Shown in pieces: positions 33,428-41,974 of a stretch of DNA of 64,000 bases (its first letter is position 1; each line of letters opens with the position of its first letter). Source of the DNA: Geothrix sp. 21YS21S-4 (GTDB lineage Bacteria; Acidobacteriota; Holophagae; Holophagales; Holophagaceae). Below the pieces are notes generated by a model, which ran no database searches, was not told the DNA's origin, and worked only from the letters and a program-made list of their open reading frames with translations. Made by a program: the position numbers and the translations under genes. The stretch covers positions 620,001-684,000 of the forward strand of contig NZ_CP132719.1 in assembly GCF_030845995.1 (NCBI RefSeq), given 5' to 3'.

Positions 33428-33500
33428 TTCACCACCAAGACACCAAGGCACCAAGAAAAGCGAAAAGCGGTTCTTGGTGCCTTGGTGGTGAGTTTTTATC
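33428..33500. repeat. family A palindromic repeat, copy A3
   Basis: CACCACCAAGACACCAAGGC plus ACCAAGAA, a 15-base centre, then TTCTTGGTGCCTTGGTGGTG and TTTTTATCTTTT. It begins 24 bases after the receptor stop; the T-run would make it a rightward terminator. Confidence 0.92.
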
Positions 33501-33644
33501 TTTTCCCCTCGACCCCCGAGGGCCGACCCTGGTTGCGACTCGGCCGAGAACCTGATCGAGCGGTCGGCCGCGGCGGGGTGAATGTGGGAAGATCGAGGAT
33601 TCGGGTGCTTCTTCTTCCGAGAGGGACCGGGGAAAAGATGGCTG

Positions 33645-33681
33645 AAAGCGGAGGGAAGCGGAGTGGGGGAGTGCAGCGGAG
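33645..33681 (+). repeat. left terminal inverted repeat of the GxxExxY element
   Basis: A 37-base purine-rich arm starting AAAGCGGAGGGAAGCGGA and ending AGCGGAG. It pairs with 34066-34102 at 30 of 37 positions, with equal internal spacing. It contains the GxxExxY start codon and its ribosome site. Confidence 0.75.
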
Positions 33682-34106
33682 AGCTGGAGTGGGAAGCCCT
33701 GACGGAGACGATCCTGGGGTGCGCCATCAAGGTTCAACGTAGCCTGGGGCCCGGCCTGCTGGAAAGCGCCTACGAGACCTGCCTCGCCTATGAACTGGAG
33801 CAGGCCGGGCTGGACGTCCACCGGCAGGTGCCGCTCGACATCACCTATGGGGAGATCCTGGTCCCCGCGGCGTATCGGCTCGATCTGCTGGTGGAGAATC
33901 GGGTCGTCCTGGAACTGAAGACGGTCGACCGGCTCACGGATTTCCATGAGGCGCAGCTTCTGACTTACCTGCGGTTTTCGGGCAAGCGGATCGGGCTCCT
34001 TCTGAACTTCTGGCGCTGGCCCATGAAGGACGGCGGCATCAAGCGCCTCCTGAATCCCAAGGCCCCTCCGCTTGCCTCCGGCCTTCCGCTGCCCTCCGCT
34101 TTCTGA
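33663..34106 (+). CDS. GxxExxY family protein (PD-(D/E)XK fold)
   Basis: 147 residues from GTG 33663, preceded by GGAGGGAAG. The signature G31-LL-E34-SA-Y37 lies in LGPGLLESAYETCLAYEL. The PD-(D/E)XK core is RLDLLVENRVVLELK with D74, E84 and K86, so the nuclease-type metal site is intact. Family members (PF13366 type) occur as expansions in environmental bacteria and have no settled function. The first 10 and last 10 or so residues are translated from the flanking inverted repeats. An upstream ATG at 33582 would add 27 unconserved residues. The gene ends 23 bases before mutS. Family is certain; activity is inferred. Confidence 0.88.
   Translation: MGECSGELEWEALTETILGCAIKVQRSLGPGLLESAYETCLAYELEQAGLDVHRQVPLDITYGEILVPAAYRLDLLVENRVVLELKTVDRLTDFHEAQLLTYLRFSGKRIGLLLNFWRWPMKDGGIKRLLNPKAPPLASGLPLPSAF
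34066..34102 (-). repeat. right terminal inverted repeat of the GxxExxY element
   Basis: Complement of the left arm: read leftward it starts AAAGCGGAGGGCAGCGGA and ends AGCGGAG. It encodes the last residues of the protein. A CTG lies just outside both arms, possibly a 3-base target duplication. Confidence 0.75.
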
Positions 34107-34128
34107 ACTTCCGATCCGCGAGCCGCCC

Positions 34129-36669
34129 ATGTCCACTCCGATGATGCAGCAGATCGCCGGCCTCAAGCGCGAGGCGGGCGAGGCCGTGCTGCTCACGCGG
34201 ATGGGGGACTTCTACGAGATCCTGGGCGAGGACGCGGTCCGGGCGGCGCCGGTCCTGGAGATCGCGCTCACCTTGCGGGGGAAGGGGACGGACGCCGAGG
34301 CGCCCATGTGCGGCGTGCCCCACTTCGCGCTGGAATCCTACCTGCCCAAGTTGCTGGCGGCGGGCTTCTCCGCGGCCATCGCCGAGCCCACCGCCAAGGC
34401 CGAGGAGGTCAAGGGGCTGCTGCCCCGGGCCATCAAGCGGATCATCACCCCGGGCACCTGGCTGGACGACGACGCCCGCTGGCTGTGCGCCTTCCACCGC
34501 GTGGGCCCCATCTGGGGCGCGGCGCTCCTCCAACTGGCCTCCGGCGCCCTGCGCGTCCTGCCGGGCGAGGGCGAGGAAGCGCTGCGGGCCACCCTGGAGC
34601 GGCTGGGGCCGCAGGAAGTGATCCTCGCCGAGGGCGCCGACGACGTTCCCGATCTGGAGGCGGCCCGCACGCGGCTGCCCGCCTGGCGCTTCGAGGCCTC
34701 CCGGGCGAAGCAGCAGGTCCTCGCCTTCTTCGGATGGCAGCACTTGGAGGGCGTGGGCCTGGATCCGCATCCCGCGGCGCTCGGCGCCCTGGCGGCGCTG
34801 CTGGATCATGTGGAGGCGACGCAGAAGGGCCGCCCCGCCCACCTCCAGGGCGTCAGCCTCGAACTCGGCGCCGCCGGTCCCCTGCTGGATGCCACCAGCG
34901 CGCGCCACCTGGACGTGTTCGCCAACAGCCTGGACGGCGGGCGCCAGGGCTCGCTCCTCGCGCTGCTGGACCAGTGCCGCACGCGGATGGGTTCCCGCCT
35001 GCTGAAGGCCTGGCTGGAGCAGCCGCTGCGGGACCGCCCCGCGCTGGAGCGGCGCTGGTCCCAGGTGGGCTGGCTGACCGAGGACCGCCGCCGCCTGCCC
35101 ATCCGCAGCCTCTTGGACCAGGTGCCGGACCTCGACCGCCTGCTGGGTCGCGTGGCCCTGGGCCTCGCCGCGCCGCCGGAGCTGGGGCAGATCCGCCAGG
35201 GCCTCGCCGCCCTCCAGAAATTGCCGGGCCGTATCCAGGACGAGGGCTGGGCTTCGGAGGTGGCGGAGCTGGGCCTGTGGCCGGCGGACACGCCCCTCTG
35301 TGGGCCGCTGCTCGCCGAGTTGCAGCGCTGCCTGGAGGAGGCGCCTCCGCTGGACCTCGACAAGGGCGGGGTGATCCGCGAGGGCGTGGACGGGGAGCTG
35401 GACGCCGTCCGCCGCCTCGCCCGGGACGCCAAGCAGGTGATGCTGGAGCTGGAGGAGGAGGAGCGGGCCGCCTCCGGGATCAACAGCCTGAAGATCAAGT
35501 ACAACCGCGTGTTCGGGTACTACTTCGAGATCACCAAGGCGAACCTCGGCGCCGTCCCCGCCCACTTCCTGCGGAAGCAGACGCTGGCCAACGCCGAGCG
35601 CTTTACCACGGAGAAACTGGTGGCCTTCGAGCAGCGGCTGCTCAGCGCCGAGAGCGACCAGGCCCGGCTGGAGGCCCTCCAGTTCCAGCGGCTGCTGGCC
35701 CTGGTACTGGAGCACCGCGCGGACCTCACCTGCTTGGCCCGCGCCGCGGCGGGGCTGGATGTCCTGGCGGCCCTGGCGGAGCGGGCGCGGCTCTCCGGCT
35801 GGATCCGCCCGGAATTGGGCGAGGACCGGGAGCTGCTCCTGGCCTCCGCCCGCCACCCCATGCTGGAATCGCGCCTGGGCCGCGAGTGCATCCCCAACGA
35901 CCTCCAGTTCAGCGCCGCCCAGCTCATGGCCGTGGTGACCGGCCCCAACATGGGCGGCAAATCCACGTTCCTGCGCACGGTGGCCCTGCTCGTCGTCCTG
36001 GCCCAGACGGGCTCTTTCGTCCCCGCGGAGCTGATGCGCTTCGGGCTGGTGGACCGGATCTTCACGCGCATCGGCGCCTCGGACCAGCTCGCCAAGGGCC
36101 AATCGACGTTCATGGTGGAGATGACGGAGACCGCGCGGATCCTCAACCAGGTCACGTCCGCCAGCCTGGTGATTCTCGACGAGATCGGACGCGGGACGTC
36201 CACCCGCGACGGGTTGGCCCTGGCGGAGGCCATCGCCGGATTCCTCCGCGATTTAAAGGGCGGAACGAAGGCCGGCGGGACCCCGCGGACCCTGTTCGCC
36301 ACGCACTACTTCGAGATGACCAAGCTGGCGGACGACTCCCGCATCCAGAACCTCCACGTCGAGGTGCAGGAGTGGGAGGAGCAGCTGCACTTCCTCCACC
36401 GCGTGGCGCCCGGCCCCGCCGACCGCAGCTACGGCATCCAGGTGGCCCGGCTGGCGGGCCTGCCCAAGGCCGTCATCCAGAAGGCCCAGCGCCTCCTGGC
36501 CCAGGCCCCCGAAGCGCCCCCGCGCGCGCCCACGGCCCAGCAGCCCCTTCTCCCGCTGTTCGAGCCCGAACCCGATCCCCTCCGCGCGGAGCTGGACGCC
36601 CTGGACCTGGGCCGGATGACGCCGCTGGAAGCGCTGAACTGGCTGGCGGCGAAGCAGGGACGCGCATAA
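34129..36669 (+). CDS. mutS: DNA mismatch repair protein MutS
   Basis: 846 residues from ATG 34129. The mismatch-reading motif F28-Y-E30 lies in GDFYEIL, the ABC-type ATPase has Walker A GPNMGGKST at 605-613, and Walker B/signature ILDEIGRGTST is followed by the switch FATHYFEMT. The helix-u-turn-helix C-terminus is present. It recognises base mismatches as a dimer and recruits MutL (not here). There is no good ribosome site before the ATG, and the GxxExxY element sits directly upstream, so the original mutS leader may have been altered. Confidence 0.95.
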   Translation: MSTPMMQQIAGLKREAGEAVLLTRMGDFYEILGEDAVRAAPVLEIALTLRGKGTDAEAPMCGVPHFALESYLPKLLAAGFSAAIAEPTAKAEEVKGLLPRAIKRIITPGTWLDDDARWLCAFHRVGPIWGAALLQLASGALRVLPGEGEEALRATLERLGPQEVILAEGADDVPDLEAARTRLPAWRFEASRAKQQVLAFFGWQHLEGVGLDPHPAALGALAALLDHVEATQKGRPAHLQGVSLELGAAGPLLDATSARHLDVFANSLDGGRQGSLLALLDQCRTRMGSRLLKAWLEQPLRDRPALERRWSQVGWLTEDRRRLPIRSLLDQVPDLDRLLGRVALGLAAPPELGQIRQGLAALQKLPGRIQDEGWASEVAELGLWPADTPLCGPLLAELQRCLEEAPPLDLDKGGVIREGVDGELDAVRRLARDAKQVMLELEEEERAASGINSLKIKYNRVFGYYFEITKANLGAVPAHFLRKQTLANAERFTTEKLVAFEQRLLSAESDQARLEALQFQRLLALVLEHRADLTCLARAAAGLDVLAALAERARLSGWIRPELGEDRELLLASARHPMLESRLGRECIPNDLQFSAAQLMAVVTGPNMGGKSTFLRTVALLVVLAQTGSFVPAELMRFGLVDRIFTRIGASDQLAKGQSTFMVEMTETARILNQVTSASLVILDEIGRGTSTRDGLALAEAIAGFLRDLKGGTKAGGTPRTLFATHYFEMTKLADDSRIQNLHVEVQEWEEQLHFLHRVAPGPADRSYGIQVARLAGLPKAVIQKAQRLLAQAPEAPPRAPTAQQPLLPLFEPEPDPLRAELDALDLGRMTPLEALNWLAAKQGRA

Positions 36670-36690
36670 ACGTTCCCGGAAAAATCGTTT

Positions 36691-36783
36691 TAGCCACGGA
36701 TGAACTCGGATAGACACGGATGACGTGCGCGCGAGAGCTCCATCGTTTCCATCCGCGTTCATCAGTGTTCATCCGTGGCTTCT
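36691..36783. repeat. family B palindromic repeat, copy B1
   Basis: Left arm AGCCACGGATGAACTCGGAT plus AGACACGGATGA; right arm ATCCGCGTTCATCAGTG plus TTCATCCGTGGCT. It begins 22 bases after the mutS stop. Confidence 0.9.
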
Positions 36784-36819
36784 TCCTCGCGCGTTCTGAC
36801 CCGGGCGTAGACTGTGGGG

Positions 36820-37125
36820 ATGCCCCAGACCCCCCTCAGCCGGACGCGGATCCGCCTTGCGTGGGCGATCGCGCTGGTGGTGGATGCGATCCAGATTCCC
36901 GCGGAGGCCACCGGCCCTGTCGGGTGGTTCCTGGGGGCGGGGCTGGACCTGATCACCATGGCCGTGATGTGCGCCCTGCTCGGGTTCCACTGGGCCTTCC
37001 TGCCCTCGTTCCTCACGGAGTGGATCCCCTACCTCAACCTTGCGCCCCTGTGGACCCTGGCCGTGGTGCTCGCCACCCGAGGCCGGGGAGAAGCGGGGCT
37101 CCCCAAACCCCCGGAGCTGACATGA
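36820..37125 (+). CDS. small membrane protein of unknown function
   Basis: 101 residues with two or three helices (about 13-30, 34-60 and 75-88). There is no Shine-Dalgarno; a TAGACT -10-like box ends exactly six bases before the ATG, so the mRNA is probably leaderless. The stop overlaps the start of the VOC gene as ATGA. I do not recognise the family. Confidence 0.75.
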   Translation: MPQTPLSRTRIRLAWAIALVVDAIQIPAEATGPVGWFLGAGLDLITMAVMCALLGFHWAFLPSFLTEWIPYLNLAPLWTLAVVLATRGRGEAGLPKPPELT

Positions 37126-37523
37126 ATGCTGGTGTTCGCGGTCTCGGCGGGATCTTCCTGTACGCGGAGGATCCCGAAGCCCTCTCCAAGTGGTACGCGG
37201 CCCACTTCGGCCTCAGCTTCAACGAGTGGGAACCCGGTCGCTGCTACGGCCTGGAGTTCCCGTACACGGACCCGGACGGACAGAAGGCCTCCACCGTGTT
37301 CTCGTTCAACAAGGCCAAGGCTCCGCTCGGCGAGGGCCGGCCCGAGTGCATGGTGAACTGGCGGGTGGCGGACCTCGACGCCTTCTGCGCACGGCTGGAG
37401 GCGGCGGGCATCCCCGTGGAGCCGCGCGAGGACTACAGCTACGGCCGCTTCGCGTGGATCCGGGATCCGGAAGGCCACCGCATCGAGTTGTACCAGCCGC
37501 ATCAGGAACCGGACGGCCTTTGA
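37122..37523 (+). CDS. VOC (glyoxalase/bleomycin-resistance fold) family protein
   Basis: 133 residues forming one paired beta-alpha-beta-beta-beta module: GGIFLYAEDPEALSKWYAAHF opens it and FAWIRDPEGHRIELYQP closes it with the metal-ligand Glu. It could be a small lyase, isomerase or dioxygenase, or a resistance binding protein. It is coupled by ATGA to the preceding membrane protein. Confidence 0.88.
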   Translation: MNAGVRGLGGIFLYAEDPEALSKWYAAHFGLSFNEWEPGRCYGLEFPYTDPDGQKASTVFSFNKAKAPLGEGRPECMVNWRVADLDAFCARLEAAGIPVEPREDYSYGRFAWIRDPEGHRIELYQPHQEPDGL

Positions 37524-37735
37524 GGCGAAGGGGGCTTGTCAGCGGCACATTGAAGCTTCCATCTCCTCAATGAACATGCAAAAGCTGTAATGCATGAGTT
37601 TGATTTTTAATAAAACTATGTTCAGCTGCCTTAAAGTGCATGGCAACCCTATTTTGCCCCGTATCAGTTCAATAAAAACCGACCCGGCGCGTGGAGTGGC
37701 TCCCTGAAGTAACCAGATCGCCCGTGATCTCCGTC
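37524..37735. other. AT-rich gap, no gene seen
   Basis: The composition changes abruptly from GC-rich to AT-rich about 30 bases after the VOC stop. No ORF, RNA fold or repeat family was recognised. It marks the left edge of a block that looks acquired. Confidence 0.5.
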
Positions 37736-38785
37736 CTAACGCGAGGGTACCCGCGTTTCAAGAGGTGGCACTGACACTGACACGTGCAACTTGGCTTCAT
37801 CGCTCTTGGCTCGTTTTGCCGTATCAAAGTCGATTGTTACGACTCCCAAAGTGGATGCATTCCTAGACGGCCCTTCTTGGATTAACTTCCCATTAATTAA
37901 TGTTCCCCAATAAGCAATCCCTTTTGCAGCTCCTCCGCACAATCCAATCAAAAAGAGTCCATAACTAAGTACTTTTACGAATTGGCCAAGATCCTTTTCT
38001 TTAAAAATTGCATATGTAATCACTCCCAAACTAAAAAGAGTATAGGCTGATATAACACCCAAAAACACACTTGAAACACTAAGCAGTACTCCAAGCGTAA
38101 ATAATCCAAAAAATGGCGCATATTGAAGAAAAGCCATAGAGTATTTCAGCGATTTTAATTTTTGTGCGATCACACATTGAATGACCAGCTGATCCTGTCT
38201 TCGAATCGCAATTTCTAATATCTCCAAAAAACTAAATTTTTCTGCCACCAATGCAACATAGGAACGTCTTCCGGATTCCCACCCCTTCAGAGAAAGCCGG
38301 GATTGAAGTTCACCCACGAGATCATTCATAGAGGATCCAACCTGAAGGCCGTCTTCATCGTCTCTTGGCGATCCGGTCTTGGCGATGCTCTCGGACCACC
38401 GTTTCGCCCAGATTCGGTCGAAGGGGCGTGCCTCCGTTCCCTCAGCCCAATTGCTAATAAGGAGAATCAGAAGGCCCCAACAAAACGTGCAGAGAAAATA
38501 GGCCGGAAATATTTTGTCATGAGCGATCAATTTTGATAAATGTTCTGAAGATTTATGAATCAAATAAAGAAATATGAGTAAACATATAAACTGAAGATTG
38601 AACCATATCATCCTCCACATAAAAATTCGTATACTATCTCGATTATATATCTGATAATCCGTACTCGCTTCTAGGACAGGATTCAGCAAAGATTTATTCA
38701 ACTTATTGGAAGTCCAAATAGAAGGGTGCATCCAATTAATCAAATTCTTTATTAAGGGTAAAAATGTTAAATTTTTAAACTGCAT
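37736..38785 (-). CDS. orphan membrane protein in AT-rich block
   Basis: 349 residues with hydrophobic helices near 58-78, 93-110, 218-262 and 270-292, and a cytosolic charged segment (about 112-200) containing WAEGTEARPFDRIWAKRW. The start has AGGAG six bases upstream and TATAAAT-type sequence before it, so the gene has its own signals. Codon use (TTA, ATA, AGA, AAA rich) is unlike the GC-rich neighbours, which points to horizontal gain. I do not recognise any domain. Confidence 0.7.
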   Translation of the reverse strand: MQFKNLTFLPLIKNLINWMHPSIWTSNKLNKSLLNPVLEASTDYQIYNRDSIRIFMWRMIWFNLQFICLLIFLYLIHKSSEHLSKLIAHDKIFPAYFLCTFCWGLLILLISNWAEGTEARPFDRIWAKRWSESIAKTGSPRDDEDGLQVGSSMNDLVGELQSRLSLKGWESGRRSYVALVAEKFSFLEILEIAIRRQDQLVIQCVIAQKLKSLKYSMAFLQYAPFFGLFTLGVLLSVSSVFLGVISAYTLFSLGVITYAIFKEKDLGQFVKVLSYGLFLIGLCGGAAKGIAYWGTLINGKLIQEGPSRNASTLGVVTIDFDTAKRAKSDEAKLHVSVSVPPLETRVPSR

Positions 38786-39081
38786 TTTAACTCCTATTAT
38801 TTATAGTTGGGAACTACAAAGGGCGATTTTCGCCCAAATATAACAATTATTGCGTTAAATACATGAATACTCGGAATTTCTGCAACTGTATCAATTGGTG
38901 CTTTGCTCTCAAAGAGGGGATGCCGGTTTGGCTTCAATTTCAAGAATACCTCCATTCTTCGATAGAAGTTGAGGGAGAGCCTGATTGCAGACCGCTTTCG
39001 CGATCGATGGTATCGACTCAATGAGATATTCCCGAGCATCCCTTGGAGCCTGACCGGATGAATCCCGACTTCTTCCACAAG
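38786..39081. other. AT-rich gap, no convincing gene
   Basis: A 108-codon open frame crosses it on the minus strand (39123-38797), but it starts inside repeat A4, has no ribosome site and no recognisable domain. It may be a decayed gene. The composition returns to GC-rich near 39050. Confidence 0.4.
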
Positions 39082-39211
39082 GTCACCGCCAAGGCGCCAA
39101 GAAACCAAGAACTGTAAAAGCAATTGTTCTTGGTTTTTCTTGGCGCGCTGCTCAGCATCCGCTTTGCGGATGCGCGAGACAAAGGCGCATCTGGCTTCTT
39201 GGCGGTGAATG
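39082..39211. repeat. family A palindromic repeat, copy A4 with internal hairpin
   Basis: Left arm GTCACCGCCAAGGCGCCAAG plus AAACCAAGAA; right arm in two parts, TTCTTGG...TTCTTGGCGCGC and, after about 45 extra bases, CTTCTTGGCGGTGA. The extra segment carries its own perfect stem GCATCCGC-TTT-GCGGATGC (39155-39173). Confidence 0.8.
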
Positions 39212-39273
39212 TCTTTCCCATCGAACTGAGTGGACGTGGATGTGACTCGGCTTTTTGAAGGCCGGGCCTGCGC

Positions 39274-40077
39274 CTAGTCCACCGCCGCGCCCCGGAATTC
39301 GTCGCGGGTGTGGCGGTCCTGCTCCTCCATCAGAAGCTGTGACAGTTCCTTCTTCAGGGCGTTGAAGGCGGGGCTGGCGACGTCGCGGGGGCGGGGGAGG
39401 TCCACGGCGAGGTCGCGCTTGAGGGTGCCGGGGCGGTAGGTCATCACCACGGTGCGGTCGGCGAGGTAGAGGGCCTCCTCGATGCTGTGGGTGACGAACA
39501 GGATGGTCTTCTTCAGCTCCAGCCACAGGCGCAGCAGCTCGTCCTGGAGGGTGCGGCGGGTGAGGGCGTCCAGGGCGCCGAAGGGCTCGTCCATGAGCAT
39601 GATGGGCGAATCCAGGGCCAGCACCCGGGCGATGGCGACGCGCTGGCGCATCCCGCCGCTGAGGTCTTTGGGATAGCGCTTCCGGAAGTCCTGGAGGTTG
39701 AGCAGGCGCAGCAGGTCGTCCACCTTGGCACGGGCGGCATCCTTGGGCTCGCCCTTGATCTGCAGGCCGAAGCCCACGTTCTGTTCCACGGTCATCCAGG
39801 GGAACAGCGCGTACTCCTGGAACACCATGCCCCGGTCGGGGCCCGGCGCGACGATGGGCAGGCCTTCCACCGTGATCGTGCCGGCGCTGGGCAGGCTGAA
39901 CCCCGCCACGGCGTTCAGGAGGGTGGATTTGCCGCAACCCGACGGCCCCAGCAGGCAGACGAATTCGCCGCGGCGGACCTCCAGGTCGATGTCTTTGAGG
40001 GCGTAGACGTCCTGGCCTCCGCTCTGGAAGACCTTGTGGACGCCCCGGATGGAGATGTGGCCGGCGGCGTCGCTCAT
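39274..40077 (-). CDS. ABC importer ATPase, nitrate/sulfonate/taurine type
   Basis: 267 residues: Walker A GPSGCGKST, Q-loop VFQEYALFPW, signature LSGGMRQR, Walker B IMLMDEPFGALD and switch His in VTHSIEEA. These match SsuB/TauB/NrtD ATPases. The ATG overlaps the permease stop as ATGA. It is the third and last gene of a complete importer operon. Confidence 0.92.
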   Translation of the reverse strand: MSDAAGHISIRGVHKVFQSGGQDVYALKDIDLEVRRGEFVCLLGPSGCGKSTLLNAVAGFSLPSAGTITVEGLPIVAPGPDRGMVFQEYALFPWMTVEQNVGFGLQIKGEPKDAARAKVDDLLRLLNLQDFRKRYPKDLSGGMRQRVAIARVLALDSPIMLMDEPFGALDALTRRTLQDELLRLWLELKKTILFVTHSIEEALYLADRTVVMTYRPGTLKRDLAVDLPRPRDVASPAFNALKKELSQLLMEEQDRHTRDEFRGAAVD

Positions 40078-40892
40078 CCCTGCTCCAGACCGCGGTGCCA
40101 CCGCAGCATCCAGGTGCTGAGGCGGCTCATCAGGGTGTCGATGCCCAGCCCCAGCAGGCCGATGGTGAACATCCCCGCGATGATCTTGTCGGACCAGAGG
40201 TACTCGCGGGCCTCCAGGATGCGGTAGCCCAGCCCGTTGTTCACGGCGATCATCTCGGAGACGATCACGACGATGAACGCCGTGCCCATCCCGATCCGCG
40301 CGCCGGTGAAGATGTAGGGCGTGGCCGCGGGCAGGATGATGTGCGTGAACTGGGTGAGCCGCGAGGCGCCCAGGTTGCGCCCCACCCGGAGGTAGATGCT
40401 GTCCACGTTCTGGACGCCCGTCACCGTGTTCATCAGGACGGGAAAGAAGGCGCCGATGGCGATCAGGAACACCGCGGGCGGGTTGCCCAGACCGAACCAC
40501 AGGATGGACAGCGGAATGTAGGCGATGGGCGGGATGGGCCGCAGCACCTGGACCAGCGGGTTGAACAGCCCGTAGGCCAGCCGGCTGTAGCCCATGGCCA
40601 GGCCCAGCGGCAGCGCCAGCCCGCCGCCGATAACGAAGCCCAGCAGCACGCGGTAGAGGCTTCCCAGGGCGTCGTGGACCATCTCGCCGGAGAAGCACCA
40701 CGCCAGGTAGGAGCCCTGCGCGGGATCGAAGGGCTCCATCGGGCGGAGGTAGGCCCACCACTTGATGAGGACCTGCATGGGCGACGGCAGGATGGTGGCG
40801 TTCACCCAGCCTTCGCTGGACAGCAGCTGCCACAGCGCGAGGGCCGCCAGCGGGACGAGGATGCCGGAGGCGGCGGTGCGGTAGCGGGTCAT
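40074..40892 (-). CDS. ABC importer permease, SsuC/TauC type
   Basis: 272 residues with six helices and the EAA-like loop NLGASRLTQFTHIILPAATP near 195-215. VLRPIPPIAYIPLSILWFG is the SsuC-type central motif. It forms the membrane channel for the binding protein encoded just upstream, overlapped by ATGA. Confidence 0.92.
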   Translation of the reverse strand: MTRYRTAASGILVPLAALALWQLLSSEGWVNATILPSPMQVLIKWWAYLRPMEPFDPAQGSYLAWCFSGEMVHDALGSLYRVLLGFVIGGGLALPLGLAMGYSRLAYGLFNPLVQVLRPIPPIAYIPLSILWFGLGNPPAVFLIAIGAFFPVLMNTVTGVQNVDSIYLRVGRNLGASRLTQFTHIILPAATPYIFTGARIGMGTAFIVVIVSEMIAVNNGLGYRILEAREYLWSDKIIAGMFTIGLLGLGIDTLMSRLSTWMLRWHRGLEQG

Positions 40893-41911
40893 CCCTTCTT
40901 CGCCTTGGGGGACTTGATGGGCGTGGGCTTGGGAGCGACGGGCTTCGGCTGGTCGATTCCGAGCTGCTTCTTCGCTTCGGTCAGCAGGTCGAGCTTCACC
41001 CAGTCGGGAGCCTTGGGCGGCGCGGCCATCTTGCCCACGCCGTACTTGGCCATCAGGTCGGTGGTGATCTGGACGTGCTCCACGCTGATGTCGTAGCTGA
41101 AGGGCGAGTTGTCGATGGCGTCCTGGTAGTCGTCGGACGTGATCTGGTTCTTGAACATGGATTCGCGGACGTACTTCTCCGCGGTCTTGGGCTCGTCGAT
41201 GAACTTCTTGGTGGCCTCCACGAAGCACAGCAGGAACCGCTGGGCCACGTCGCGCCGCTCCTTGTACAGCTTCTCCGTGATGACGAGGGCGCGGATGGGG
41301 ACGCCCATGGGCGTGTCGTAGGGCTTGATCACCTCGATGCCGAACTTCTTGTTGATGGCCTGGGAGCTATAGGGCTCGCTCTGGCACATGGCGTGGATGT
41401 TCCCGGCCATGAGCGCCTGGTTGAGGTCGGCGAAGGGCAGGTACAGCACCAGGACGTCCTTCCCGGGCTTGTCGGACCAGGTGAGCCCCGCCTTGGCCAG
41501 CTCCGCCAGCAGCAGCAGTTCCTGCGCGCCGCCCCGGGCCACGCCCACCTTCTTGCCCTTGAGATCGGCGAGCGACTTGATGCCCGCGTTGGCCCCCGCC
41601 ACGATCCGCGCCCCGCCCTTGGCGAAGCCCGCCACCACGACAATGGGCACGCCCTGGGCCCGCCCCGCGATGGCCGCGTCCAGGGCCGCCGCGCTGGCGT
41701 CGATCTCGCCCGCCACGATCGCGGGATTGATGTCGATCCCCTTGGCGAACATCCGCTCTTCGATCTTCAGGCGGTACTTCGGGGCGATCTCCTTCATGTA
41801 GGACACCGCGCCGTAGTGGGCGAACTTGAGGTTGCCGAGCCGCACCACGTCCTGGGCGGACAGCGCCAGGCTCGACAGGAGTAACAGCGACAGGAAGGAT
41901 TTCGCGCGCAT
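40889..41911 (-). CDS. ABC importer substrate-binding protein (NMT1/SsuA-like)
   Basis: 340 residues from ATG 41911 with GGAGCG upstream. A signal peptide ends in SLALSAQ. The mature protein shows the two-lobe family pattern, with AGEIDASAAALDAAIAGRAQG and LKGKKVGVARGGAQE. The tail after 310 is Lys/Pro-rich. A TAGAAT -10 box at 41943-41948 fits as promoter. The ligand (sulfonate, taurine, nitrate or pyrimidine-like) cannot be read from sequence. Confidence 0.9.
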   Translation of the reverse strand: MRAKSFLSLLLLSSLALSAQDVVRLGNLKFAHYGAVSYMKEIAPKYRLKIEERMFAKGIDINPAIVAGEIDASAAALDAAIAGRAQGVPIVVVAGFAKGGARIVAGANAGIKSLADLKGKKVGVARGGAQELLLLAELAKAGLTWSDKPGKDVLVLYLPFADLNQALMAGNIHAMCQSEPYSSQAINKKFGIEVIKPYDTPMGVPIRALVITEKLYKERRDVAQRFLLCFVEATKKFIDEPKTAEKYVRESMFKNQITSDDYQDAIDNSPFSYDISVEHVQITTDLMAKYGVGKMAAPPKAPDWVKLDLLTEAKKQLGIDQPKPVAPKPTPIKSPKAKKG

Positions 41912-41974
41912 GGTTCGCTCCGGATTGGGAAGGGTGGGCACTATTCTAGGCCACGGAGCGCCCCGCGCACGGCT

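Noticed and set aside
38797..39123. 108-codon minus-strand frame in the AT-rich block
   Set aside because: Starts inside repeat A4, lacks a ribosome site and shows no domain.
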